A stretch of DNA of 64,000 nt, from positions 62,001 to 126,000 of the forward strand of contig NZ_JASGLW010000004.1 of the NCBI RefSeq assembly GCF_030156785.1, given 5' to 3'. The position numbers and the translations under genes are program-made. This document shows positions 15,573-25,309 of this stretch, piece by piece (within the stretch, counting starts at the first letter, position 1; the number at the start of each line of letters is the position of its first letter). The notes under the pieces were generated by a model, which saw only the letters and a list, made by a program, of their open reading frames with translations, was not told the DNA's origin and ran no database searches. Source of the stretch: Methanohalophilus sp. GTDB lineage: Archaea > Halobacteriota > Methanosarcinia > Methanosarcinales > Methanosarcinaceae.

Positions 15573-16114
15573 TAAAGGTTCTCCAGTGTATTTCGGATCT
15601 TGTCTCTTAAATCAGAAAGTGTAGATGTATTTTCAATTGTAATATCGGCGGCTTCAATGGCCTTGGCAAGACCCCACTTCATTTCTCTTTCGTCTCTGCG
15701 TTTGAGGTCTTCAAGGCTTACCATATCATCATCGCTGCGCTTTCTTTGCAGGACACGCTCAAAACGCATCTTAAGAGGTGTATCGAGGAAAATAAGGAAA
15801 AAATCATCACCAAACTCTTCCTTGAATAATTTGACTTCGGCGATTCCCCTGATTCCGTCAACAACTACAATCCTGTCATCGGCTTTTCTGATTTTCGGAA
15901 TGCAACGAATTGCAACTGCATCCATTCCCTCCTTCGCACGAAGATCATTCGCCACTGCCCCAGTGTTTGCATCTGTGGGTTCAAGTCCACGGCGTTTAAC
16001 TTCTTCGCGGATGACATCACCCATGTTGATGACCTCGATTCCCATTTCACGTATAACTTTTGATGCTTCTGATTTACCGGAAGCCGGCATGCCGACAAAT
16101 GCGATAATTTTCAT
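15572..16114 (-). CDS. UPF0200 nucleotide kinase-like protein
   Basis: 180-aa P-loop protein related to adenylate/dephospho-CoA kinases. The Walker A loop is GMPASGKSE at residues 8-16; VVVDGIRG is the second conserved segment, and RDEREMKWGLAKAIEAAD is the lid-proximal helix. Archaeal genomes place it next to UPF0201. Substrate unknown. GGAG 9 nt before ATG 16114. The upstream gene (with in-frame TAG) ends 21 nt before it if the TAG is read through. Confidence 0.88.
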   Translation of the reverse strand: MKIIAFVGMPASGKSEASKVIREMGIEVINMGDVIREEVKRRGLEPTDANTGAVANDLRAKEGMDAVAIRCIPKIRKADDRIVVVDGIRGIAEVKLFKEEFGDDFFLIFLDTPLKMRFERVLQRKRSDDDMVSLEDLKRRDEREMKWGLAKAIEAADITIENTSTLSDLRDKIRNTLENL

Positions 16115-16135
16115 AATAAAACTCCTGTTATTAAC

Positions 16136-16450
16136 TCAGTGAATTTTTGATTTTACCAGTATCCCGGATACAAGCTCAAGAAGTTCTATCAGTATTGATT
16201 TTGCTTCTTCTACATCATCAACTCTTCTAATAATTACCTAACCGCTGCTGAAAAACTTCATCTCAACGTTTTTGAGGCTGATTATCAACATATCAAGCTT
16301 TTTTGAATAAGAACACACAAATCCATCTTTGTCCTTCAGCTTTTCATACAGAAGAGCAAATTCCGGTTTTTCGTCAAGGTACGCAATGACCCTGAATTTA
16401 TTCGGGTCAGACGGGCAGGGAAGCACCTTTTCTATCCTGTTGATTTTCAT
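16136..16450 (-). CDS. Conserved small protein with in-frame UAG (candidate pyrrolysine at residue 71)
   Basis: Frame from ATG 16450 reads MKINRIEKVLPCPSDPNKFR through NVEMKFFSSG (70 aa), then TAG at 16238-16240, and continues without a break as VIIRRVDDVEEAKSILIELL and ELVSGILVKSKIH to TGA 16136-16138. The total of 104 aa ends 21 nt before the next gene of the operon. The post-TAG stretch is amphipathic and charge-balanced, hence looks coding. Two cysteines (C12, C46) are near the front. In Methanosarcinaceae UAG can encode pyrrolysine, and nearly every other gene here ends in TAA or TGA. Alternatives: a Lys (AAG) to TAG mutation giving a shortened 70-aa protein. Function unknown. Confidence 0.6.
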
Positions 16451-16701
16451 GTTTGTACCTTTAAACTATATTATTTCATTTTTAAGGCGAATAAAAATCC
16501 TTTCTTGAAAAATGACTTTATGTGGTATATCGTAGTTAATAGCATTTCACTTTTAAATAAATAGTACATACAGGTTTTCATCCTTGTAAGTTTTGGATTA
16601 TAAATATATTTATAATATACTGAGCTGAAATGCCTGCGATAATGAAAGTGCAAAGGACCGGCAGTCCTCAAAAAACAAATAAATAATACCAGCAACCACC
16701 C

Positions 16702-17109
16702 ATGAGAAAAATAAGAGCGCATCACCTGCTTTGTATGCAGGGATTCCAGGGATATGGATACAGTCCTGATTTTGTTGAAAGGATGAAACATATCATTGAA
16801 GTCATGTATTCCGATTCCTCGGATGACGTAGAAATCGTAAGCTGCTGCGATGACATATGTGACTGTTGTCCGCACAACGTCGAAAACGTCTGCCAGAAAA
16901 CAGGTGACAACGGGAAAAATATTCGGGAAACGGATGCGCTGATTCTCAGGAAACTCGGATTCAGGGAAGGCTATTGTGCAAACTTCATGGATCTGATCCG
17001 GTATGTGAATCGGCAGCTTGACAAAGATGACGTGTTGGAAATATGCGGAGAATGTGCATGGAAAGAAAAATGCCTCTGGTATATGAAAAACGTGGGCTTG
17101 AAATATTGA
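16702..17109 (+). CDS. DUF1284 domain protein
   Basis: 135-aa cysteine-rich protein. Starts with the signature RAHHLLCMQGFQGYGYS, followed by CCDDICDCCPHNVENVCQKTG and, near the end, CGECAWKEKCLW; at least ten cysteines could hold an Fe-S cluster or zinc. The family is widespread in anaerobes and its role is not known. No operon partner in front; the dihydrouridine synthase gene begins 37 nt later in the same direction. Confidence 0.85.
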   Translation: MRKIRAHHLLCMQGFQGYGYSPDFVERMKHIIEVMYSDSSDDVEIVSCCDDICDCCPHNVENVCQKTGDNGKNIRETDALILRKLGFREGYCANFMDLIRYVNRQLDKDDVLEICGECAWKEKCLWYMKNVGLKY

Positions 17110-17146
17110 AACGGCCCGGTCTTAATTTACCAACCGGTCACATGAC

Positions 17147-18127
17147 ATGGAATTTTTCAATGAGGAAGTTATGAAAGCGGGAAAAACATTTTTTCAGGGG
17201 AATTTAATTCTCGCCCCAATGGCTGATGTTACAAACAGGGCGTACAGGGTACTTTGTAAAAAGTATGGCGCCAGCTATTGCATTACTGAAATGGTGAATG
17301 CAGATGCAATAGTGCACGACAATTCGGGAGCATTTAGGAGAGCTGAAAAAGCTGATAACGAAGGTCCTTACGGGATACAGCTTTTTGGCAGTGAACCGGA
17401 AACAATGAGAAAAGCTGCTGTAATTCTTGTGGATAAGTTTAGACCTTCAAGCATTGATATTAATCTGGGATGCCCTTCACCGGCAATCAGAGGCTGCGGA
17501 GCAGGATCGGCTCTACTGTCATTTCCAGATAAAGTACATTCCATCATAAGTTCAGTTTCTGATGTTATCGACATCCCGGTTACTTCAAAAATTCGTATTC
17601 TTGACAGCATTGATGCGACACTGGAAATTGCCCGCGAAATTGAATCCGCAGGTGCCAGTGCTCTGGCTGTTCATGCCCGCACTGCCAGTATGGGATATTC
17701 AGGGATTGCAAATCACGAATTCACACGTCGGATCTGTGAGGAGGTTTCAATTCCTGTTATTGCAAACGGAGACATCGTAAATGGCCAGACAGCAGCAGAT
17801 GTGCTTGAATATACCGGTTGCCATGCTTTGATGATAGGGAGGGCTGCACTGGGTGACCCTGAAATATTCCATCGAATAAAATGTTATCTCAAAAATGGTG
17901 AAATTGTTCAGACGCCGTCCTTTGAAGAGAAACTGCTCTGCCTTTCAGAATATTTCCAGTTGCTTGAGGAGTTTGATCTTATGTCCCATGTGAATTTACA
18001 GGCACATACGGCATGGTTTTTGAAGGGCTTTAGGGGTTCAAGAAAAATACGTTCATCGTTGCAAGGTGTAAGGGATCCTCAGGTAATTCTGGACAATCTT
18101 CGAAGGCTATGCAACAATATACCTTAA
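17147..18127 (+). CDS. tRNA-dihydrouridine synthase
   Basis: Flavin enzyme that reduces uridine in the D-loop of tRNA. 326 aa. FMN-binding barrel segments LAPMADVTNRAYR, QLFGSEPETMRKA, IDINLGCPSPAIRGCGAGSAL (catalytic Cys in GCG, ~residue 114) and IPVIANGDIVNGQTAADVL and HALMIGRAALGDPEIF are all present. A second in-frame ATG lies at 17171, with TGAGGAAGTT before it, and could be the true start (MKAGKTFFQGNLIL); the longer form is listed. Confidence 0.9.
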   Translation: MEFFNEEVMKAGKTFFQGNLILAPMADVTNRAYRVLCKKYGASYCITEMVNADAIVHDNSGAFRRAEKADNEGPYGIQLFGSEPETMRKAAVILVDKFRPSSIDINLGCPSPAIRGCGAGSALLSFPDKVHSIISSVSDVIDIPVTSKIRILDSIDATLEIAREIESAGASALAVHARTASMGYSGIANHEFTRRICEEVSIPVIANGDIVNGQTAADVLEYTGCHALMIGRAALGDPEIFHRIKCYLKNGEIVQTPSFEEKLLCLSEYFQLLEEFDLMSHVNLQAHTAWFLKGFRGSRKIRSSLQGVRDPQVILDNLRRLCNNIP

Positions 18128-18315
18128 ACGATGAGTGCAGTCTAAAAATCTCTTTTAAGGATATTTGTAATTCGCATATTCACCGAAAGACTAAATAGTA
18201 ATAATGATTGTACACAATTAAACATTGAGGATATGAGTCCCTAACATTTTTTGATGTGTGTTGTGGCTCTGATTTATATTCAATCTAATTCCCGTTATTA
18301 TTGTGGAGAGTTAAC

Positions 18316-18861
18316 ATGAAAGAAATTCGGATACACGGAAGAGGAGGACAGGGTTCAGTAACTGCTGCTGAGTTGTTAGCGGTTGCTGCTTTTGAAGATG
18401 GCCAGTTTAGTCAGGCTTTCCCAGCATTCGGTGTGGAAAGGCGTGGTGCTCCTGTTCAGGCATTCACTCGCATAAGTGATGTTCCTATAAGACTCAGAAG
18501 CCAGGTTTACGAACCCGATTACGTAATTGTTCAGGATCCCACTCTGCTTGAAGTTGTGGATGTTGTAAAAGGTGCCAAGGACACGGGTGTCATTATTATT
18601 AACAGTGAGTTTGACCCTGAAGAATTTGACCTTAAGACAAATGCAAAAGTTATGACTGTAAACGCCACGAAAGTTGCTCTTGATATTATTGGCAGGCCTA
18701 TTGTTAACACTGTTTTACTGGGCGCATTTGCAGGGGCTACCGGCGAAATAAAACCAGACTCCATTGTGCGTGCAGTTAAGGAAAGGTTCCCTGGCAAGAT
18801 TGGGGACAAAAACGCAGAGGCTTTGATTGAAGCTTACAACCAGATAAGAGGTGATGCATGA
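18316..18861 (+). CDS. porG: Pyruvate:ferredoxin oxidoreductase, gamma subunit
   Basis: First of four genes for archaeal pyruvate synthase, which makes pyruvate from acetyl-CoA, CO2 and reduced ferredoxin (anabolic direction in methanogens). 181 aa. Signature [19 protein letters not shown] at the front and [19 protein letters not shown] 18316 is chosen rather than earlier in-frame codons because TGGAGAG lies 7 nt upstream. Overlaps porD by 4 nt (ATGATG). Confidence 0.95.
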   Translation: MKEIRIHGRGGQGSVTAAELLAVAAFEDGQFSQAFPAFGVERRGAPVQAFTRISDVPIRLRSQVYEPDYVIVQDPTLLEVVDVVKGAKDTGVIIINSEFDPEEFDLKTNAKVMTVNATKVALDIIGRPIVNTVLLGAFAGATGEIKPDSIVRAVKERFPGKIGDKNAEALIEAYNQIRGDA

Positions 18862-19121
18862 TGAGCATAAGGGTTGGCGGAGTTTGTGATCCGGGCTCTA
18901 CCCGCATAAACAAAACTGGCGGATGGAGGACATTCAGGCCGGTGTACGATTATGACAAATGCGTCAAATGCAAATTGTGTGAACTATTATGCCCCGACAT
19001 GTCAGTACTTGAGAGAGAAGATGGATACTTCCAGTTTGACTATGATTTCTGCAAGGGGTGTGGGATTTGCGCCAATGAATGTCCAAAGGGAGCAATATCC
19101 ATGGTACTGGAGGAGAAATAA
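18858..19121 (+). CDS. porD: Pyruvate:ferredoxin oxidoreductase, delta subunit
   Basis: 87-aa 2x[4Fe-4S] ferredoxin-like subunit carrying electrons between the TPP site and external ferredoxin. Two clusters: [13 protein letters not shown] and [14 protein letters not shown]. Front segment [13 protein letters not shown] is typical of PorD. Its stop shares one base with the porA start. Confidence 0.95.
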   Translation: MMSIRVGGVCDPGSTRINKTGGWRTFRPVYDYDKCVKCKLCELLCPDMSVLEREDGYFQFDYDFCKGCGICANECPKGAISMVLEEK

Positions 19122-20335
19122 TGGCAGTTATTCGTGATCTTAACAAAGACAAGATGGATGTTGTGGAAGGCTCATATGCGGTTGCTCATTCCGTAAAAGT
19201 GTGCAAACCGAATGTCATCTCAGCATACCCGATTACTCCACAGACACACATTGTGGAAGATCTGTCACAATTCATTGCAGATGGCGAGATTCCAAACTGT
19301 GAATATATCAATGTGGAATCCGAGTTCTCTGCTCTTTCCGCACTTGTAGGCTCTTCCGCAGTAGGTGCAAGATGTTACTCTGCTACCACATCACAGGGTC
19401 TGGAACTTATGCATGAGGTACTTTTCAATGTATCCGGGATGAGGCTTCCCATCGTCATGACAATTGCCAACAGGGCTGTCAGTGCTCCCATTAACATCTG
19501 GAACGATCAGCAGGACTCAATTTCCCAGAGAGACACAGGCTGGATACAGCTTTATGCAGAAGATCTCCAGGAAGCATCTGACATGCACGCACAGGCATAC
19601 AAGATAGCAGAGGATAAGGATGTCATGCTTCCTGTTATGGCATGTATGGATGGTTTTATTCTCTCCCATGTGTATGAACCCCTGGTGCTTCTTGAACAGG
19701 ATCTCGTGGATGAATATCTTCCTCCGTATGAGCCAGAGTACAAACTCGATCCGAAAAACCCGATGACTTTTGGTTCTTTTGCTGATCCGGAATGCTACAC
19801 CGAGTTTAGATATCTCCAGCAGAAAGCAATGGACAATGCACTTGGTAAGGTTGAGGAAGCTGCAAATGACTTCTATAAGACATTTGGTCGTTACTATGGC
19901 GGTCTTATTGATGAATATGAAACCGAAGATGCCGAAATTATCCTGATGGCAATGGGTTCTGTCATTGGAACAATCAAAGAAACAATTGATAAGCTCAGGG
20001 CAAAGGGTGTTAAGGTCGGTCTGCTTAAGGTCAGAGCCTTCCGTCCCTTCCCGGTGGAAGCTATCCGCAACGCCATCAAGAATGCAAAAGTCGTTGTTGC
20101 AATTGACAAGAATATCTCACTCGGTCTTAATGAGGGTGCTTTGTTCACTGAGACAAAGGCAAGCCTTTACAACACCAGCATTGATGTGCCGGTTATCGGA
20201 CGTATGATTGGTCATGGCGGTCGTGACATTCCGTTAAGTACTATTGAGAAGATCATTGATGATGCCGTAAATGTTATGAAATCAGGCATATCGGTTGAGA
20301 GCCAGTATGCTGACTTGAAGGAGGAATTGCTATGA
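19121..20335 (+). CDS. porA: Pyruvate:ferredoxin oxidoreductase, alpha subunit
   Basis: 404 aa from ATG 19121 (GGAGG 9 nt upstream). Binds substrate: [20 protein letters not shown] near the front, [20 protein letters not shown], and the transketolase C-terminal-like domain [19 protein letters not shown] near the end. Longer upstream reading is in porD and is not used. Overlaps porB by 4 nt (ATGA). Confidence 0.95.
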   Translation: MAVIRDLNKDKMDVVEGSYAVAHSVKVCKPNVISAYPITPQTHIVEDLSQFIADGEIPNCEYINVESEFSALSALVGSSAVGARCYSATTSQGLELMHEVLFNVSGMRLPIVMTIANRAVSAPINIWNDQQDSISQRDTGWIQLYAEDLQEASDMHAQAYKIAEDKDVMLPVMACMDGFILSHVYEPLVLLEQDLVDEYLPPYEPEYKLDPKNPMTFGSFADPECYTEFRYLQQKAMDNALGKVEEAANDFYKTFGRYYGGLIDEYETEDAEIILMAMGSVIGTIKETIDKLRAKGVKVGLLKVRAFRPFPVEAIRNAIKNAKVVVAIDKNISLGLNEGALFTETKASLYNTSIDVPVIGRMIGHGGRDIPLSTIEKIIDDAVNVMKSGISVESQYADLKEELL

Positions 20336-21207
20336 ATTTCCTGTTTAAATCGGGACACCGGGGATGTGCAGGCTGCTGTGACGCAATGGTGGCCAAGTTC
20401 ACCCTGATGGCCGCAGGTGAGAATTGTATTGTCGTTTCCCCGACTGGATGTCTTGAGGTTATGACCACTCCTTACCCTGAATCTGCATGGGGTGTTCCGT
20501 GGATTCATTCATTGTTTGAGAATGCCGCTTCTGTGGCTTCGGGTATTGAAGCTGCACTTAAGGCAATGGGCAAAGATGACACTAAGGTTGTCGCAATCGG
20601 CGGTGATGGGGGTACCATTGACATCGGTATGCGTGCAATTTCCGGTGCATTTGAGAGAGGTCATGACATAACCTACGTATGTATTGATAACGAGGCATAC
20701 ATGAACACTGGTGTCCAGAGGAGTGGTGCAACACCCTATGATGCATCCACAACCACCAGTCCTGCAGGTGCTATCTCTTTTGGTAACAAACGTCCAAAGA
20801 AGGATATGCCTGCAATAATGGCTGCACATGGTGCACCATACATAGCAACAACTTCACTCGGTTACCCAAAGGACATGATCAAAAAGATCAAAAAAGCCAT
20901 TGATGTGGAAGGGCCTACCTATATTCACGCACATGCACCGTGTACAACAGGATGGGGATTCGACAGTTCCAAGACTGTGGAAGTTGCCAAGCTTGCAGTC
21001 CAAACCGGTCTCTGGCCATTATACGAAATGGAAAATGGTGAGATCACCTCTGTAAAGAAAATCGGCAAGCAGAAAAAACCTGTTGAGGATTACCTCAAAA
21101 TGCAGCGCAGGTTCAAACACCTGTTTACCAAGGAAGGTGGCGACGAGGAACTCAAGAAGATCCAGGCAATTGCTGACGAAAATATTGTTAAGTTCGGGTT
21201 GGAATAA
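20332..21207 (+). CDS. porB: Pyruvate:ferredoxin oxidoreductase, beta subunit
   Basis: 291-aa thiamine-diphosphate subunit. CAGCCDAM near the front supplies [4Fe-4S] ligands, [20 protein letters not shown] is the TPP/Mg site, [18 protein letters not shown] completes it, and a fourth cysteine lies in [10 protein letters not shown]. Last gene of porGDAB. T-rich sequence (TCTTTTCTTTTTAAAC) right behind the stop may terminate transcription. Confidence 0.95.
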   Translation: MNFLFKSGHRGCAGCCDAMVAKFTLMAAGENCIVVSPTGCLEVMTTPYPESAWGVPWIHSLFENAASVASGIEAALKAMGKDDTKVVAIGGDGGTIDIGMRAISGAFERGHDITYVCIDNEAYMNTGVQRSGATPYDASTTTSPAGAISFGNKRPKKDMPAIMAAHGAPYIATTSLGYPKDMIKKIKKAIDVEGPTYIHAHAPCTTGWGFDSSKTVEVAKLAVQTGLWPLYEMENGEITSVKKIGKQKKPVEDYLKMQRRFKHLFTKEGGDEELKKIQAIADENIVKFGLE

Positions 21208-21436
21208 ACCCGAAATCTTTTCTTTTTAAACATCTCCAGATGATCTATAAGAGATTCTGCATTCTTGAAATTAAAAGAGAGTAGAAGGATTTTAAAACTC
21301 ATTTCCTGTTCAAATTATTTATTCTACTTCTATTTTCAGGTCCACCTAATTTTCTATATGTGACACTTTTTCCAATACATGTATCGGGAAACGCCACCCC
21401 ATATCTTTATAGTCGCAAAACACGTATGTTAGCAGC

Positions 21437-22075
21437 ATGATCCCCGATAACCGCTCCAATTTTCCCGCCATTTGGGAGATTCTGAAAAAAGAATATCCCA
21501 ACCCGCAAGCCGCCCTTCATTTCAGTAACCCGCTTGAATTGCTCATAGCAACTATTCTTTCTGCCCAGTGTACTGACGCACAGGTGAACATGGTTACCGA
21601 GAAGCTTTTCAAAAAGTACAGGACTGTGGAAGATTTTGCCAACGCCGATCAAGAAGCTCTTGAGAAGGAAATCTATTCAACGGGATTCTACCGCAACAAA
21701 GCAAAGCACATCAGGGAGAGTGCACAAATAATAATCACTGAATTTGGGGGTGAAGTTCCAGACAACATGGAAGACCTGCTAACGCTTCCGGGAGTTGCCC
21801 GTAAGACTGCTAACATTGTACTTGCAAGGGGTTTTGGGATCATCGATGGTGTGGCAGTTGATACTCATGTCAAACGCCTCTCGGGAAGACTGGGCCTGAG
21901 CAAAAACAAGGACCCTGTAAAAATTGAGAAAGACCTCATGCAACTCACCGACAGGGAAGAATGGGATGATCTTTCCATGACCTTCATCCTACACGGACGC
22001 AATGTTTGCGATGCCCGCAAGCCAAAATGTGGGATTTGTAAGATTAGCGAGCTTTGCCCTTCAAGTCTGGTTTGA
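21437..22075 (+). CDS. nth: Endonuclease III
   Basis: Base-excision repair DNA glycosylase/AP lyase, 212 aa. Helix-hairpin-helix LLTLPGVARKTANIVLARGF contains the catalytic Lys (R-K-T), GVAVDTHVKRLSGRLGL the catalytic Asp, and the C-terminal cluster loop CDARKPKCGICKISELCP has C-x6-C-x2-C-x5-C. Start ATG 21437. An AT-rich promoter region of 230 nt lies behind porB, with a TATA-like TCTTTATAG at about 21404, so transcription may begin almost at the start codon (leaderless). Confidence 0.95.
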   Translation: MIPDNRSNFPAIWEILKKEYPNPQAALHFSNPLELLIATILSAQCTDAQVNMVTEKLFKKYRTVEDFANADQEALEKEIYSTGFYRNKAKHIRESAQIIITEFGGEVPDNMEDLLTLPGVARKTANIVLARGFGIIDGVAVDTHVKRLSGRLGLSKNKDPVKIEKDLMQLTDREEWDDLSMTFILHGRNVCDARKPKCGICKISELCPSSLV

Positions 22076-22261
22076 AGAATATTTTTGTATGTTCCCTCCA
22101 ACCAATCCGACAAGTTCACAAAAAAACAATAAAAATAAGTTCATTAAAATTGATATGAAAAGTATAAAAAACAAATTGTACCAGATGTTATGAACAAAAA
22201 CAGAGGATAAAAATAAAAAGAGGAGAGGTCAGGAACATATATACTGACACATGAATCATCA

Positions 22262-23686
22262 TCAATCCTCTGAGAAAAACTCAATGGCTTCTGCCAGTTC
22301 CTTGTGGTCTTTAGCATATTCATGGATATCAATGCCCTTAAGATATGCCTCACATGCCTGGACCAGTGCTCTTGCACCTGACTGGGTACCGCCGGGATGT
22401 GCATGAACTCCTGAACCCATTGTTGTGATGAAATCTACGTTGCCCATTAAGTCAATGAAGGGTTTGAGCCTTACTGGGTTGAGACCTCCGGATACGATGG
22501 GACAGCATTTCTTCATGCCTCTCCAACTATCGTCTTTGAGGATTACATGATGCGCCATGTCTTCGTTTACGAGATTGATGGCATCTTTGTCTGATTCCAT
22601 GATCTTCGACCATGCCTGCTCAAAGAAATGGCCTTCTGATCTGAGATACTGGATCCCATGTGCTGCAACAACATCTTCCTCAGGAGTGCCTTTCATTTTT
22701 CCAACACCGGCGGTTCCGGTGTGGATTCCTGAGGCACCCGCTAATCGTGCGAATTTGGAGAGGACAAGTACTGAGAATCCCAGTGGGTTTTCGGGTCTGG
22801 TGAAGGCACCGTGCGCCGCTCTATGGAAGTGCAGGAATACGTTAGGATACCTGCGCCTGAGGGTCTGAACCGCCATCCAGCCGGCAGTAATGCCGTCAAT
22901 GAGGAAAGCATAGCTTCCGGGTTCAAAGCCGGCATTGATAATCATTTCACACCGCTCGATCATGGTGTCAAAGTCGGCTGATGATACATTGAATGAGTGG
23001 ACTTTCTTCTTTCCGGTTTCCTTAACGGCTTTGTCCATGGCTTCCTTGACATGGGCTACCATCTTATCGTATGGACAAAAGTCCTGATTTGCCTGGGGCT
23101 CGTCGTTCTTGACGAAATCCCCGCCACCTACCCAAAAGTCGTAGCAGACTTCAGCGTATTCTGCTGAGGTAAGTCCCATCTTTGGTTTGACAATGGTACC
23201 TAGAATCGGTCTGTCATAGATATCAAGGTATTTGCGCATGTCGTCCACTGTGTAGCTGGGACCGTCATACTGCTCAAGCATGGATGGTGGGAACCAAACG
23301 TCCAGCAGTTTTAATGCGGATACCTCTTTCATGCCGAGAATGTTTCCTACTATGTAAGTAAGGATGTTCTGGACATTTCCCCCCCTGTCAAAAAGTCTCC
23401 AAGGGTAGGCAATCCAGACCAGATTCTTCTCAAGATCAAGCTGATAAACCAGCGCATTCATGGTTCTGGAAAAAGGAGTTTCAGTGTTTACTTTGAAGTT
23501 TGTACCTGTGGATGATTCTGCTGCAATCTCGGCTGCCGCCTGAAGTATGTTCAGTTTTCCTCCGGGCACAAGATGAAAAACCCCGAGAAGATATTCTCCA
23601 TTTGTTGGTTCAGGAAGGTCAAGGTTTACGTAAGCTGCCTGTTTTGAATCGAGCGATTTAACAAGTTCTTCAATGATCAAACTCAT
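22262..23686 (-). CDS. rbcL: RuBisCO large subunit, archaeal form II/III
   Basis: 474 aa from ATG 23686, the start that gives the MSLI... N-terminus and length of the Methanococcoides burtonii enzyme; an ATG 8 codons upstream is in frame, with no ribosome site. Active-site residues: K167/K169 in GTIVKPKMG, carbamylated K193 in GGGDFVKNDEPQ, loop 6 GKMKGTPEED, HFHRAAHGAF. The segment around HFFEQAWSKIMESDKDAIN corresponds to the insertion reported as an assembly domain in the M. burtonii protein. The expected role is fixation of CO2 on ribulose bisphosphate made from AMP; the other AMP-pathway genes are not in this window. Monocistronic. Confidence 0.95.
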   Translation of the reverse strand: MSLIIEELVKSLDSKQAAYVNLDLPEPTNGEYLLGVFHLVPGGKLNILQAAAEIAAESSTGTNFKVNTETPFSRTMNALVYQLDLEKNLVWIAYPWRLFDRGGNVQNILTYIVGNILGMKEVSALKLLDVWFPPSMLEQYDGPSYTVDDMRKYLDIYDRPILGTIVKPKMGLTSAEYAEVCYDFWVGGGDFVKNDEPQANQDFCPYDKMVAHVKEAMDKAVKETGKKKVHSFNVSSADFDTMIERCEMIINAGFEPGSYAFLIDGITAGWMAVQTLRRRYPNVFLHFHRAAHGAFTRPENPLGFSVLVLSKFARLAGASGIHTGTAGVGKMKGTPEEDVVAAHGIQYLRSEGHFFEQAWSKIMESDKDAINLVNEDMAHHVILKDDSWRGMKKCCPIVSGGLNPVRLKPFIDLMGNVDFITTMGSGVHAHPGGTQSGARALVQACEAYLKGIDIHEYAKDHKELAEAIEFFSED

Positions 23687-23876
23687 AATTAGAAATACGG
23701 CGTGAGACATATTTTAGGTTTTGGAATGTTTTTGAGGTAGAGACTACCAAGTCATCTAATTTTTCCTTCCCATTCAGTTTTTTGAATCTTGTTTAACTTT
23801 CCACGTAGAATCCAGATCCACAAGGTAGAGTTGAGTGTATCTCCAAGGAAGCGAATAATGTTGAGATGCTCGCATA

Positions 23877-23898
23877 TTATGCAAACTATATATAGTTG
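23877..23898. promoter_or_regulatory. Near-palindromic TATA element between rbcL and the modA-like gene
   Basis: TGCAAACTATATATAGTTGCA is an inverted repeat with one unpaired base around a strong TATA core. Being symmetrical it could place transcription either way, for the broken modA-like gene (plus) or rbcL (minus). Confidence 0.4.
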
Positions 23899-23994
23899 CA
23901 GTAACTAATTACCGTTTGGTTCACCAATACCTAACGCAGTTGATAGCGTTTTTAACTAAATTATAAAATCTAATCAAAAAACAGGTAATTTCAA

Positions 23995-24824
23995 TGGATA
24001 AAAAGAATCAGACCTTACTTGTGGTTACTACAGCAATCATTATTGTCATAGCTCTTCTGGCTTTCTTAACTAATTCAGATTATGACGAACAGGAAACCTA
24101 TCACCATCAGAATATCTGTGTCTGCGGTATTGGTTGAAGCTTTCACAGATATAGAAAAAGAGTTTGAAGCTGAGAATCCAGATATTGACCTCATCATGAA
24201 TTTTGCAAATGCTGGTTCTTTAAGAATGCAAATAGAAGGAAGACCCATCGATGTGTACGCTCCAGCAGACCGAGAACAAATGGACATTCTGGCTTCGAAT
24301 GGTTTCGTTTATAACGATACCCGGAAAGACTTTGCAGGGAGCTACCTTGTGTTAATAGTTCCAAAGGGCAATGTTCTTAACCTAAGGACCATAGAAGATC
24401 TTTCAAATCCTGAAGTACAAAAAATAGCATATACAGATCCCGAAGCTTCAACTGTGGGCAAGTATGCAAAACAATCGCTGATTGAAAAAGCTTATGGGAC
24501 AGCGTGCAACATAAATTGATAATAGGTGACACGGTAAAACAATCACTGGTTTATGTAGAGAGGGGAGAAGTTGATGCCGGATTTGTTTTCATAACAGATG
24601 TCAATACTGCAACACCGGACACTATAGAAATAGTAAGTTCTGTACCAGTGAGCGAAACTATTTACTATCCCATAGCTGTAGTTACATCAACCCAGCACCC
24701 GATAGAATCTCAGATATTTGTAGATTTGTCACGGGAGAAAAAGGTCGCTCAATATTGGAGCAGTATGGGTTCACAATTCCAAAACATGATTTTGAAGATG
24801 TTTAATCCGCCTTCGACAAAGTAG
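23995..24824 (+). pseudogene. modA-like molybdate/tungstate-binding protein, two frameshifts
   Basis: Three frames in order make one ModA-type binding protein. Frame 1 from ATG 23995: signal anchor MDKKNQTLLVVTTAIIIVIA and LLAFLTNSDYDEQE. Frame 2 (from ~24085): ITIRISVSAVLVEAFTDIEK, EFEAENPDIDLIMNFANAGS, PIDVYAPADREQMDIL up to GTACNIN, stop at 24517-24519. Frame 3 (from ~24510): KLIIGDTVKQSLVYVERGEV, DAGFVFITDVNTA, to the normal end. Both breaks occur within otherwise conserved sequence. No modB or modC follows. Either a decayed gene or two sequencing errors. Confidence 0.75.
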
Positions 24825-24929
24825 GAAAAATGCCTCTACACTTCATTTTCTATAGTAATGTACATATTAGAATGGACGCAATTCAGATAATAAAAACACG
24901 ACATCTTCTGAACTATCAAAACTTTTTAG

Positions 24930-25001
24930 TGGACTTGGCGGGATTCGAACCCGCGGCCTTTACGTTGCGAACGTAACGATCTTCCCCTGATCTACAAGCC
25001 C
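24930..25001 (-). tRNA. tRNA-Ala (anticodon CGC)
   Basis: Acceptor GGGCTTG/CAAGTCC with discriminator A, D-arm AGATCAGGGGAAGATC, anticodon loop TTCGCAA giving CGC (codon GCG), T-loop GTTCGAATC. CCA not encoded. Confidence 0.95.
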
Positions 25002-25029
25002 TAAAAAATAAAAAAACGTTGGAAAAGCC

Positions 25030-25299
25030 TCAGACAGGCCTTCCGAGTTCAACTACCTGTAAACTCTCAACACCATCAATGTTGTTGATGGCTTCCTCAA
25101 CTGATTCGGTACCTCCTTCAAGGTCACCAACTAGAATTACTACTTTGAGAGCTTTAAGACCAAAGGCAACAGGCTCTATTTCAGAGCCATAGAGTTCTGC
25201 ACCTTCAGGTAAAACTTCTACTATCTTTTCCTTGATAGCGTCGAGGTCAGTGTCAACGCTTTCCGGCATTATCTTTATTGTTGCTGCAACATCTCCCAT
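25030..25299 (-). CDS. ef1b: Translation elongation factor aEF-1 beta
   Basis: 89-aa nucleotide-exchange factor for aEF-1 alpha. Front GDVAATIKIMPESVDTDLDA, middle GAELYGSEIEPVAFGLKALK and end INNIDGVESLQVVELGR are typical. ATG 25299 is used because GAGG lies 8 nt upstream; an upstream in-frame start would extend into the previous gene. It follows the small zinc-finger gene by 10 nt, an arrangement conserved in euryarchaea. Confidence 0.93.
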   Translation of the reverse strand: MGDVAATIKIMPESVDTDLDAIKEKIVEVLPEGAELYGSEIEPVAFGLKALKVVILVGDLEGGTESVEEAINNIDGVESLQVVELGRPV

Positions 25300-25309
25300 A
25301 ATTAATACC

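Noticed and set aside
24082-24519. Two separate solute-binding proteins at 24.1-24.8 kb
   Set aside because: The frames join into one ModA-like protein in correct order, so they are parts of one broken gene.
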